Of a DNA stretch of 64,000 nt, positions 27,374 to 35,767 are shown one piece after another. Made by a program: the position numbers and the translations under genes. Numbering within the stretch: position 1 is the stretch's first letter; every line of letters starts with the position of its first letter. The stretch covers positions 186,001 through 250,000 of the forward strand of contig NZ_CANLMP010000003.1 in assembly GCF_947492405.1 (NCBI RefSeq), written 5' to 3'. Origin of the DNA: an uncultured Aquimarina sp. (GTDB taxonomy: Bacteria > Bacteroidota > Bacteroidia > Flavobacteriales > Flavobacteriaceae). The notes beneath the pieces are model-generated. The model made no database searches. It saw nothing but the letters and a program-made list of their open reading frames with translations, and was not told where the DNA came from.

Positions 27374-28216
27374 ATGATGACAACTCCCATATATATAGGC
27401 TACTATTTTACTATTGAGCCTTTACAGCCAGCAACGGAAATTTTGATTGCAGAATTAGGTTATGCCGGTTTTGAAAGCTTTGTAGAAACTGAAAAAGGAG
27501 TAGAAGCCTTTATTCAAAAAGAAGAATGGAATGAAAATATATTGAATGATATTCATGTATTGAATTCGGCTGAGTTCGAAATAACATATATTTCGGAGGA
27601 AATAGAACAAGTAAACTGGAATAAGGAATGGGAGAAAAATTTCACTCCTATTATGGTGGATGATATCTGTAGCGTGCGAGCCCCATTTCACGAAAAACCA
27701 GAGGTGGTATATGATATTGTGATAGAACCTAAAATGTCTTTCGGGACAGGTCATCACGAAACGACTCATATGATGATTCAACATCTTCTAAAGAACAATT
27801 TAGAAGGTAAAAAGGTGTTGGATATGGGTTGCGGAACGGGAGTTTTGGCAATATTGGCAGAGATGAAGGGAGCAAAACCTATTGATGCTATAGATATTGA
27901 TAATTGGTGTTATCTGAATACTATCGAAAATGTGGAACGCAATAATTGTAAATACATAACTGCTTATGAAGGTGATTCGTCATTATTGGTAGGCAAGCAA
28001 TATGACGTCGTTATTGCTAATATCAATAGAAATATATTGTTAAAAGATATCTCCATATATGCCGGGACATTAACTTCAGGTGGGAGTCTTTTTCTAAGTG
28101 GTTTCTATAAAGAAGATTTGGAGATGATTACTAAGGAGTGTGCTGCCAATAATTTGGAACTTCAGGAGAGTTTTGATAGAAATAATTGGATAGCAGCTAA
28201 TTACAGGTTAAAATAA
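27374..28216 (+). CDS. prmA: Ribosomal protein L11 methyltransferase PrmA
   Basis: A 280-residue SAM-dependent methyltransferase acting on ribosomal protein L11. The N-terminal alpha/beta substrate-binding domain (about 1-100) is followed by the linker MSFGTGHHETTHMM and the SAM-binding motif VLDMGCGTGVLAI, then DVVIANINRNILL. Two adjacent ATG codons (27374 and 27377) are possible starts; an AGG lies just before the first. clpS follows on the same strand with its own promoter. Confidence 0.96.
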   Translation: MMTTPIYIGYYFTIEPLQPATEILIAELGYAGFESFVETEKGVEAFIQKEEWNENILNDIHVLNSAEFEITYISEEIEQVNWNKEWEKNFTPIMVDDICSVRAPFHEKPEVVYDIVIEPKMSFGTGHHETTHMMIQHLLKNNLEGKKVLDMGCGTGVLAILAEMKGAKPIDAIDIDNWCYLNTIENVERNNCKYITAYEGDSSLLVGKQYDVVIANINRNILLKDISIYAGTLTSGGSLFLSGFYKEDLEMITKECAANNLELQESFDRNNWIAANYRLK

Positions 28217-28250
28217 TCTAATAGACGATTAATTTTTCTTTTCGAAATAG

Positions 28251-28258
28251 TATATTTG
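28251..28258 (+). promoter_or_regulatory. Putative -7 promoter element of clpS
   Basis: TATATTTG fits TAnnTTTG. It ends 15 bases before the ATG at 28274 and overlaps the TTG at 28256, which argues that the TTG is not the start codon. Confidence 0.5.
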
Positions 28259-28273
28259 TATAAAATTAAAGTG

Positions 28274-28549
28274 ATGAGCACTCAAGAAAAAGTTTTAGAG
28301 GAGGTTTTAGAAAAAACGGTTGAACAAAATAATAATGAGATTGTTTTATATAACGATGATGTCAATACATTTGATCACGTAATTGAAACTTTGATCTATA
28401 CGTGTGAACATACACCGGTACAGGCTGAGCAATGTGCTATGCTGGTTCATTATAAAGGCAAATGTACGGTAAAAACGGGCGTTTATGAAGAATTAGTTCC
28501 TAGGTGTTCCAAGTTGTTACAGGCAGGCTTAAGTGCAGAAATCGTTTAG
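28274..28549 (+). CDS. clpS: ATP-dependent Clp protease adaptor ClpS
   Basis: A 91-residue adaptor that binds N-degron substrates and hands them to ClpA/ClpP. The core is visible: VLYNDDVNTFDHVIETLIYTC, then the histidine and cysteine segment HTPVQAEQCAMLVHYKGKC. I start at ATG 28274 (MSTQEK); an in-frame TTG six codons earlier falls inside a promoter element. It ends with a strong terminator. Confidence 0.95.
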   Translation: MSTQEKVLEEVLEKTVEQNNNEIVLYNDDVNTFDHVIETLIYTCEHTPVQAEQCAMLVHYKGKCTVKTGVYEELVPRCSKLLQAGLSAEIV

Positions 28550-28904
28550 ATAAAACAACATTTGTAGGAATAATCGTTCAATAAAATTATTTGTTGAACG
28601 ATTTTTTTTGTCTAAAAATTTAAATTACGGTTATAACATAATGATAATAAGGTTTTGAGATGTTTTTTTGGATTATGTCATTCATCGAAAAAACAGCATT
28701 ATATTGATATATTTTTAATGATTTTTTGATTTTACTTATAATAATTCAACGTATTAACTTTTTTTAGTAAAAAATTATCATATCTTTGAATCGGAAAAAA
28801 TTGTACGCCCCAAAACTTTCTTATTGATTTTTAAGCTAGCGCAATTCGTTGGTTTTGAAGGTACTTTCCCAAAATAATTTATACAAACTCAACACATTTT
28901 TACA
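28550..28904 (+). promoter_or_regulatory. 355-bp intergenic region: clpS terminator and promoter of peptidase gene 1
   Basis: The terminator of clpS is the stem AATCGTTCAA (28572-28581) with TTGAACGATT (28594-28603), plus a T run. Farther on, TATCTTTG (28781-28788) matches the Bacteroidota -7 consensus inside the block AAAAATTATCATATCTT, which recurs before the second peptidase gene. It leaves a 5' leader of about 110 bases. I see no gene in between. Confidence 0.65.
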
Positions 28905-29753
28905 ATGAAAAGAATTAAATTCTTAGCACTATGTGCTATCGCAGCAGGTCTTGTTACATCTTGTCAAAAAGATGACATTTCTACAGAAATCGATACAGTA
29001 AACAAAGAAGTTTCTAAAGAAGTAAAATTACAATTAGAAGCAATTGGAGTGAATTCTGATAATGCTACTGTACAAACTAGAACATTTTTAGATGGTTCTG
29101 AAGTTTCTGGAGTTAGATCTGGAGATTATTTTTCTACTCTTGAAAACCTTATGAGTACTCCTGCTTTAGGAACTGGTGAAGCTAACACTAAACAATATAG
29201 AACTAATAATTTAGTGACAGGTTCAAGCAGAACTATAGATATTATTGGTTATACTGGAAATAATAGTAATGGTTTAAATAGTAAAGAACAAACGGGGTTG
29301 CAGTGGGCAGTTAATAATTATAATAGATTGAATTTATCGGTTAGTTTTAGATTGACATTTGGTACGGATTATCAATCTAAGGATATGGTTGTCTATCACG
29401 ATCCAAATGAAGAAGCAGCTGGAGAACAAGGTGGAGTTGCAGGATTTCCTGACTCGCAAGGAAGACCAAATAAATGGATTGCAATTTATGGTTTAGGAGG
29501 ATATTCTAATAATGTAAATGAGCACGTAATTACACATGAGATTGGTCATTCTATTGGTTTCCGTCATACAGATTGGTTTAGCCGTCAAAGTTGTGGTCAG
29601 TCTGGAGAAAGTGCAGGGTCTGATGGAGCAATCCATATTCCAGGAACACCAACAGGATATGATTCTACTTCTATTATGTTAGCGTGTTTCAGTACTAGCG
29701 CCTCTGGTGAATTTAACGGGAATGATGTAACCGCACTAAATTACCTTTATTAA
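28905..29753 (+). CDS. HEIGH-motif zinc metallopeptidase lipoprotein (M57-like), copy 1
   Basis: A 282-residue predicted protease. The zinc site is extended, HEIGHSIGFRHTDW (about residues 211-224), the hallmark of the dual-action HEIGH metallopeptidases (peptidase M57 family); it gives His, Glu, His and a third His. The N-terminus is a lipoprotein signal (LCAIAAGLVTSC) with QKDD after the Cys, matching the Bacteroidota surface-export signal, so it is probably on the cell surface. A propeptide-like region (about 25-100) precedes the catalytic domain. It is followed by a paralog in the same direction, each with its own promoter and terminator. Confidence 0.88.
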   Translation: MKRIKFLALCAIAAGLVTSCQKDDISTEIDTVNKEVSKEVKLQLEAIGVNSDNATVQTRTFLDGSEVSGVRSGDYFSTLENLMSTPALGTGEANTKQYRTNNLVTGSSRTIDIIGYTGNNSNGLNSKEQTGLQWAVNNYNRLNLSVSFRLTFGTDYQSKDMVVYHDPNEEAAGEQGGVAGFPDSQGRPNKWIAIYGLGGYSNNVNEHVITHEIGHSIGFRHTDWFSRQSCGQSGESAGSDGAIHIPGTPTGYDSTSIMLACFSTSASGEFNGNDVTALNYLY

Positions 29754-30330
29754 TATAGTTTACTCTATAATTTTGATTAGATAGATAAAAACCCAACTTC
29801 AGTTGGGTTTTTTTATGCTCTTTTTGTTTTACAACTCTGATTGTTATGATATAATTTTCAAGTACTTGTTTCGATACTTTTTTAAAAATAAAGTACGGTA
29901 AAACATCCTTTAATATTTTTTTAACATTTTTTAGTTAAAAATTTATGATATATAAGAAATTACCTACAATTATTTGTGAAATAAGAATCACTTTAAATTT
30001 GTTAGATATCAATGATACTACTATGATTTTTTGCTAGATAAGGAATATATATCGTAATAATCTTGATGCATTTAATCGGTTTTATTGTGTAACTTAAGGA
30101 TGTGCATTTGTTAAACAAAAGTCTTGTTTATTGAATTTAATGTATGGATTTTACGGATAATCAAAGAATAGTTTAAAGAATTAACTGATATTTAAAAAAA
30201 ATTATCATATCTTCAGCCCGCTTAAATTTTAAAAAGGTTCAAAGCATTACTAAAATTTATTTCAACAAAATAGATACTGTAGTAGATTTATTTTGTTTAA
30301 TAGTAACTACACAAACTCAACTTTTTAAAA
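29754..30330 (+). promoter_or_regulatory. 577-bp intergenic region between the two peptidase genes
   Basis: A terminator follows gene 1: AAAACCCAACT (29787-29797) pairs with AGTTGGGTTTT, followed by T. The middle is AT-rich with no gene that I can see. At 30197-30213 the block AAAATTATCATATCTT repeats the promoter block of gene 1, giving TATCTTCA, a weaker -7 match. Confidence 0.6.
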
Positions 30331-31188
30331 ATGAAAAAAATCAAATTTTTAGCGCTTTGCGCTATCGCTGCTGGTGTTATGACATCTTGCCAAAAAGACG
30401 AAATCGCCAACGATTCTCAACCAGTTTCATTAGAACTTAGTAAAGATTTACAAGATAAATTATTCGCTGCAGGAGTAAATCCTGGAGATGCAGAAATTGT
30501 GACAATGGAGCGTCTCGATGGTGTTTCAGTGCAATATGTAAAATCTGGAGACATTACATTAGAGTTAGCTTTATTAGAAAACGATACGTATAAGTTAGGT
30601 ATTGCTGATGATGGTGAAAATAAACAATACAGAACATCTAATCTTGTTACCGGTTCTAATAGAACTATTGATATTTTAGGATTTACTGGTTCTTGTTGTG
30701 CGCTTTCTAGCAATATGCAAACTGGATTACAGTGGGCTGTTAATAATTACAACAGGTTAAATAATAGTTTAACATTTAGATTGACTTTTGGTACTAATTT
30801 TCAAGCTGCTGATATGGTAGTGTATGATAATGGTCAGTCTGGTCAAGGAGGATCTGCTGGTTTCCCAAGTGGAGGAGCACCTTTTAAATTTGTTCAGATT
30901 TTAAGCGGATTAAGAAACGCTAGTAATAACCTGAATGAGCACGTAATTGGTCACGAAATAGGACACTCTATAGGTTTCAGACACACAGACTACGCACGTA
31001 GAAGATGTGGTGGAGGAAACGAAGGTGGTGGAGGTGTTGGAGCAATCAACATTCCAGGAACTCCAACTGCTAATCAGTGGGGTCAGAATGGTTTAGATTC
31101 TGATTCAATAATGATTTCTTGCTTCGATGGAAGTGAAGATGGAGAGTTTAGTAATTTCGATATTACTGCTTTAAACTTTTTATACTAA
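30331..31188 (+). CDS. HEIGH-motif zinc metallopeptidase lipoprotein (M57-like), copy 2
   Basis: A 285-residue paralog of the preceding gene. It shares the signal peptide (FLALCAIAAGVMTSCQKDE, surface-export type), the block TGLQWAVNNYNRLN, and the zinc motif HEIGHSIGFRHTDYA. It differs in a CC pair (FTGSCCALSSN), a glycine-rich insert (GGGNEGGGGVGAIN) and a more diverged propeptide. Both copies keep every catalytic residue, so both are probably active. A terminator follows, then the convergent end of receptor 2. Confidence 0.88.
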   Translation: MKKIKFLALCAIAAGVMTSCQKDEIANDSQPVSLELSKDLQDKLFAAGVNPGDAEIVTMERLDGVSVQYVKSGDITLELALLENDTYKLGIADDGENKQYRTSNLVTGSNRTIDILGFTGSCCALSSNMQTGLQWAVNNYNRLNNSLTFRLTFGTNFQAADMVVYDNGQSGQGGSAGFPSGGAPFKFVQILSGLRNASNNLNEHVIGHEIGHSIGFRHTDYARRRCGGGNEGGGGVGAINIPGTPTANQWGQNGLDSDSIMISCFDGSEDGEFSNFDITALNFLY

Positions 31189-31230
31189 AACTAAGTATAT
31201 AATATAATAAACTTTGAATCTTTTTATGAG

Positions 31231-31260
31231 ACCATCCCCATTGTGCGGATGGTTTTTTTT
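31231..31260 (+). terminator. Terminator of peptidase gene 2
   Basis: The stem ACCATCC (31231-31237) pairs with GGATGGT (31247-31253), followed by T7. Confidence 0.85.
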
Positions 31261-31419
31261 ATGAAGAATAGTTGAGGCTTATCAAATTATGAAAACGATT
31301 TTTTGAGGTTATAGAATAGATAGATAAAGAATAAGGATAGTGGTATCTCTTTATATTAGATAACACAGTGAAAATTAAAAAGAGCACTACATAGGGTAAT
31401 AAATAGATGCTTAATGATA

Positions 31420-34014
31420 TTAAAAATCGATTCTGAAAGATACATTGGGAGTAATACCAGAAGAAAATGTATTTACTTCTTGCAATAAATAATTGTCATT
31501 ATCAAATTTGATATTGTATGTTCGGTTTAAGATATTTTCTTTATCATATAGGTTAAATAAGGAAAATCCTATTTTACTTCGCCACGTATCTTTTTTTGAC
31601 AAATTAAACTTATAGGAGGCAGAAAAATCCAATCTATGATAAGTGTCTAATCGTTTGCTATTAATCTCTCCATAATCTATAAAAAGAAATTCATCAGTTT
31701 CAGTAATGCTTTCTGCAGGAGTAAAAGGCCTTCCAGTTCTAATTGTCCATCCTAATGAGAATTCGAAATTATTCCATTGATAGCTATGAATCCATGATAG
31801 ATAATGGCCGATATCAAAATTACCCGGAAAAGATTCTCCCTCATTAACATTCTCAAATTTAAAATCCTGATCAGTTAAGGAATAAGAAATCCATGTTCTG
31901 TAATCTCTGATTCTTTTTTTGATTAATACGTCTAAACCAAGAATTTCGCTTTCTCCTGTCTCTAAAGCAAGAACTCCATTAAAACCATTAGCAAACGATG
32001 TAAGTCCATCTATGGATTTATAGTAGCCCTCTATATCGATATACCAATCATTCTTATTGATAGTAAAACCACTAGAGATCTGATTACTGGCAAGCATTGA
32101 AACAAATTCAGAGTCGGCTAATAGCCATATTTGATTATCCAGACTAAAATCATTTGGTAGATAATTAGAAACCTGACTAATCACTTGATTTCTTCTTTCT
32201 GCTGATAATTTGGTTATGATGTTTTTAGATAAATTTACTTCTAGGTTAATTCTTGGTTCCCAATATGTTTTTTCAAGTACGGAGAAATAATTACCTCGTA
32301 TACCAGCACTTATCTTAAGTTTTTCGTTAGAATTAAATTTATATTCTCCGAATATTGCGTGTGTCATATTGTTATCACTTTCATCGAAAGAAATGTCCTC
32401 AGCGGAGTAATCAGAATTATAAGCGACATCATTGTTAGAAAAGTCGTAACCCGAAGTAAAACTATGCTTAGGATTTATAAACCAATTTCCATGAATAGAT
32501 CCACCAGCATCTCTGATTCTGTTATTCTCCACAATATCATTTTCGAAAAATAAGAATCCATCACTACTCGCTCTGGATTCTCTTAATCCAATATAGTTGA
32601 ATTCATAGTTAGAAAAATAAATATTAGTTGAATGCGAGAAATGAGGATTCCATTTTTTCTCCCATTTCATGTTAACTCCTTGGTTTACATACTCTAATTC
32701 GTCTTTTTGGTTTTCATCAAAAGGTTCACTAAATCCCAGAATATTTTTGATGTTTAAAGTATAATTCAGATTGTTATTTGTAAATATGGAACTTATAGTA
32801 AATTTTTCATTATTAGATATTTTAAAAATTCCTTTAACTGTAAGATCTGTAAAGTAAAACACGTTTTCATTTTCTACAGTTTCTTGATCTAACTTTTGAT
32901 TATCTATGAAAAAACGAATGCTTTGAAAAGCACGATCAGAATAACTTCGAAAAGTAGATGTTTCAAGGAGATCCGTGAATGATCTTCTTGCAGATATAAC
33001 TACTCCAAAACCCTCATCAATGGGTGCTTCGATATAAGCATCTACCGTGGTCATATTAAAACCAACACCAAAGCCAAAATCTTTTGGAATTTCATTTTTT
33101 GATTCTATATCAACAACTCCCGAAATCCTATTTCCATATTTAGCTTCGGTACTACTTCTAAAAAGCTTTATATTTTCGGTAATATATGGATTGAAAATAG
33201 ACAATAGATCAAAAAAATGCCCTGTACTATACATTTTTATACCATCCCATAAAATTAAATTATGATCAGGAGTTCCTCCTCTAATATGTAAAGACGAAGC
33301 AGTCTCAGTAGGGCTTTGTACACCAGGTAAAAACTGCAGGGTTTGTAGCACATCTGGCTCTACTAATCGCGGTAAAATACCTAATTTGCCTGGATCAATA
33401 TTTATAGCGCTACTAGCTCCTTGTCTTGATATCCCTGATGTCACATATTCTGTTATAAGAACTTCGTCTAACTGAAAATCATCTTCAGATAGTAATATTT
33501 TAATACAGTCCTTCTTTTCAAGATCTTTGGCAATAAATTGTCGATTTTTATAGCCTAAAAGCCTAATGTTAATCGTGTCATTAGGTTCTGATAAGAATAA
33601 TTGAAAATAACCGTTAGCGTCTGAAATCACTGATTTAGATTGATTTCTGTTGTTTATAAAAACTTCCTCTAAAGGTTTTTCGGTAGAACTATCAAGTAAG
33701 TATCCGCAGATCGAAATTCTTCCTTCTTTATTTTTTCTTCGAATAACATAGTATCTGTCATTAATCTTTTGAAAAAAGACAGAAGTTTGAAATTGTATTT
33801 TTTCGAGGATTGTTTCCAGAGAATCTTTTGCAGAAACACTTATCCTTTCAGTTTTGATAATTTCTGGATTGAAAGAAAATTTAATGTTATATGTTTTTTC
33901 TAAAACTTTCAGAACATTGTTCAAAGGAGTATTATCATATTCTAAACTAGCTGCTTTTTGAGAAAAAGAGCTAAAGTGGATGAATATAAAAAAATAGAAA
34001 AAAAATGATTTCAT
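31420..34014 (-). CDS. TonB-dependent outer membrane receptor with STN domain (triplet 2)
   Basis: An 864-residue receptor with signal peptide (about 1-19), an STN domain (about 22-92; LEYDNTPLNNVLKVLEKTYN), a carboxypeptidase-regulatory-like domain (about 98-175), a plug with SSLHIRGGTPDHNLILWDG and YITENIKLFRSS, and a barrel ending VSFRIDF. The overall plan is that of receptors 1 and 3, with an unknown ligand. Its start codon abuts the fecR stop codon with no gap, so it is translationally coupled. The STN domain predicts signalling to the adjacent FecR. Confidence 0.9.
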   Translation of the reverse strand: MKSFFFYFFIFIHFSSFSQKAASLEYDNTPLNNVLKVLEKTYNIKFSFNPEIIKTERISVSAKDSLETILEKIQFQTSVFFQKINDRYYVIRRKNKEGRISICGYLLDSSTEKPLEEVFINNRNQSKSVISDANGYFQLFLSEPNDTINIRLLGYKNRQFIAKDLEKKDCIKILLSEDDFQLDEVLITEYVTSGISRQGASSAINIDPGKLGILPRLVEPDVLQTLQFLPGVQSPTETASSLHIRGGTPDHNLILWDGIKMYSTGHFFDLLSIFNPYITENIKLFRSSTEAKYGNRISGVVDIESKNEIPKDFGFGVGFNMTTVDAYIEAPIDEGFGVVISARRSFTDLLETSTFRSYSDRAFQSIRFFIDNQKLDQETVENENVFYFTDLTVKGIFKISNNEKFTISSIFTNNNLNYTLNIKNILGFSEPFDENQKDELEYVNQGVNMKWEKKWNPHFSHSTNIYFSNYEFNYIGLRESRASSDGFLFFENDIVENNRIRDAGGSIHGNWFINPKHSFTSGYDFSNNDVAYNSDYSAEDISFDESDNNMTHAIFGEYKFNSNEKLKISAGIRGNYFSVLEKTYWEPRINLEVNLSKNIITKLSAERRNQVISQVSNYLPNDFSLDNQIWLLADSEFVSMLASNQISSGFTINKNDWYIDIEGYYKSIDGLTSFANGFNGVLALETGESEILGLDVLIKKRIRDYRTWISYSLTDQDFKFENVNEGESFPGNFDIGHYLSWIHSYQWNNFEFSLGWTIRTGRPFTPAESITETDEFLFIDYGEINSKRLDTYHRLDFSASYKFNLSKKDTWRSKIGFSLFNLYDKENILNRTYNIKFDNDNYLLQEVNTFSSGITPNVSFRIDF

Positions 34015-34923
34015 TTATTCTTTAACGAGAACTATGTTGTTTTCGTTGTTAAAAGTATACGAAATTTCCATAGGAACAAAGATTGTTTTTAAAGCTAGTT
34101 CAATATTCTCGTGATTATAACTACCTGTAAAACGCTGATTTTGATCAATTTTTTCTTTGTTAAAAGTAATATTAAACTGATGTTCTAGAGAAAGTATTAC
34201 TTGCTTTAATGGAGTGTTGGTAAATGTAGTTTCTCCGGATATCCAACTTGGTTTTGTTGTTTCAGTTTCCCAGTTTTCGACGATATTATTTGCTACTCTA
34301 AAGGCTTTCCCTTTAACAAGAGTAGCTTCATTAGAGTTGTACCCCATAGCTTTTACTTTGCCTTCGTGACAAATAACTTCAAAAAAATCTTTTTGGGTAT
34401 TTACATTAAATTGCGTTCCAATTACTTCGACATTTCCTGATGATGTTTCTACTAAGAAATCAGAACCTTTTTTTACCTTAAAAAAAGCTTCTCCCATTAG
34501 CGTAACCTTTCGATTATTCTTCCAATCCGACTCTTTAAATGATAATTCCGATTTAGAGTTAAGGATTACTTCAGATCCATCCAGAAGTTCTATTGTGATT
34601 TGTTCACCATAATCTGTTGTATGTGTGGTAGCATTATCAAAGAAAAAGAACAATCCTATTAATGCTACTAAGGTAGCGGCAATACCATAGCTCCAGTTTG
34701 GAATTAAAGATATGGTTTTTTTATTTTTAACAATATCATTTTTAATTGCTTTAAATATCTTCTCTTTATTGTACTCAGGAGAATCCAGTGAATCTATTTT
34801 ATTTATAATAGTCACGTATTTCTGATAATCTTCCGATTTTTCAAATTCTATTTTTTCTTTAGCATCTAGAGTTCCATTAAGCCATCTTGCTAAAAATGTT
34901 TCATCAGAATATGGATTTTCCAT
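34015..34923 (-). CDS. FecR-family anti-sigma factor (triplet 2)
   Basis: A 302-residue regulator. Its N-terminal cytoplasmic region (ARWLNGTLDAKEKIEFEKS) is followed by one membrane helix at about 77-94 (IAATLVALIGLFFFF) and a periplasmic FecR domain with LLDGSEVILNSKSELSF, LMGEAFFKVKKG and VIGTQFNV. The C-terminal DUF4974 part (FTGSYNHENIELALKTIF) is the piece expected to touch the receptor STN domain. It probably shares a transcript with receptor 2 and is preceded by an ECF-type promoter motif. Confidence 0.9.
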   Translation of the reverse strand: MENPYSDETFLARWLNGTLDAKEKIEFEKSEDYQKYVTIINKIDSLDSPEYNKEKIFKAIKNDIVKNKKTISLIPNWSYGIAATLVALIGLFFFFDNATTHTTDYGEQITIELLDGSEVILNSKSELSFKESDWKNNRKVTLMGEAFFKVKKGSDFLVETSSGNVEVIGTQFNVNTQKDFFEVICHEGKVKAMGYNSNEATLVKGKAFRVANNIVENWETETTKPSWISGETTFTNTPLKQVILSLEHQFNITFNKEKIDQNQRFTGSYNHENIELALKTIFVPMEISYTFNNENNIVLVKE

Positions 34924-34964
34924 TAGTCGTGTTTTACTTTCTTTATTTATGTCTTCTTATTAAT

Positions 34965-34988
34965 AACAGCCTTATACTATATTACCCT
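34965..34988 (-). promoter_or_regulatory. Putative cognate ECF promoter of fecR/receptor 2
   Basis: On the minus strand AGGGTA (34988-34983) is followed after 12 bases by GCTGTT (34970-34965) and TATTAA-like sequence. The fecR ATG is 41 bases downstream. The block spacing is identical to the triplet 3 motifs. Confidence 0.55.
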
Positions 34989-34996
34989 ACATATGA

Positions 34997-35506
34997 TTAT
35001 AAAATATCACCTAATTTTTGCCGTAAACTTAGTAATGCGTAGTGTATTCTTTTTTCGATAGCTTTTACAGAAACTCCTGTGATTTCGGCAATTTCTTTGT
35101 AAGACTTCTTGTCGATTCTAGATAATAAAAATGTTTCTCTTTGTTTTTCAGAAAGTGAATCTATTGCATTTTTAAGTTTAGACATAAACTCTTTTTCTTC
35201 AATAATGAATTGCGGGTCTTGATTATTAAGATCTGAATGTGGCTTTTGTTCATACTTAAGTACTACTTTTTTATGAGCTATATGATTTAATAAGGTGTTG
35301 TTAGCTACAGTAAATACATACGATTTCGCCTTGTAGTAGATAACTTTTTTGCAGTTTTGCCACAATTTTATGAAAGCATCTTGAATTATATCTTCTGCCA
35401 GAGCAATATCACCACATTTATAGTAGATAACATTCCGTAATGATTCTGAGCAATCATCAAAGATTGATTCAAAATTTTTTTCATCACAAACAGATTTCTT
35501 TTCCAT
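34997..35506 (-). CDS. ECF RNA polymerase sigma factor, FecI-like (triplet 2)
   Basis: A 169-residue ECF sigma factor. Region 2 shows ALAEDIIQDAFIKLWQN and AKSYVFTVANNTLLNHIAH. Region 4 ends with SYKEIAEITGVSVKAIEKRIHYAL. It is closer to sigma factor 3 than to sigma factor 1 in the VCDEKNF / VCEEKNF opening and the LLSRIDKKSYKEIAE segment, which fits their similar promoter motifs. It lies upstream of the motif in the sigma-fecR gap, as in the other triplets. Confidence 0.92.
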   Translation of the reverse strand: MEKKSVCDEKNFESIFDDCSESLRNVIYYKCGDIALAEDIIQDAFIKLWQNCKKVIYYKAKSYVFTVANNTLLNHIAHKKVVLKYEQKPHSDLNNQDPQFIIEEKEFMSKLKNAIDSLSEKQRETFLLSRIDKKSYKEIAEITGVSVKAIEKRIHYALLSLRQKLGDIL

Positions 35507-35711
35507 ATATTTTTCGAAGATATTTATTTTATTGAGATTTTAAAATTTAATGGTTTATAGTTTTTGTTTGAATCAGTTTTACTGATGGATTTTTTTTGGC
35601 TCATTCTTGAGACTGAATTAAAGACAAGCTGGTTTACGTGCTGTTTTAGTTGATGATTTAAATAAATAAAATATGTTTATGAACTTTTGAAAAAAAAACG
35701 GTTATTTAATT

Positions 35712-35735
35712 AGGGTTTCCTTGTATTTAGTTGTT
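35712..35735 (+). promoter_or_regulatory. Putative ECF promoter of the BNR-repeat protein gene
   Basis: AGGGTT (35712-35717), 12 bases, then GTTGTT (35730-35735) followed by TAATA. The ATG is 32 bases downstream. The right block resembles that of fecR 2 (GCTGTT then ATTAA), suggesting control by sigma factor 2. Confidence 0.45.
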
Positions 35736-35767
35736 TAATATAGAAGTAACTCAACAAAATTTTTAAA

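Noticed and set aside
31393..31398. AGGGTA upstream-like site near the end of receptor 2
   Set aside because: The expected right block is TTAATG, and the downstream plus-strand sequence is antisense to receptor 2.
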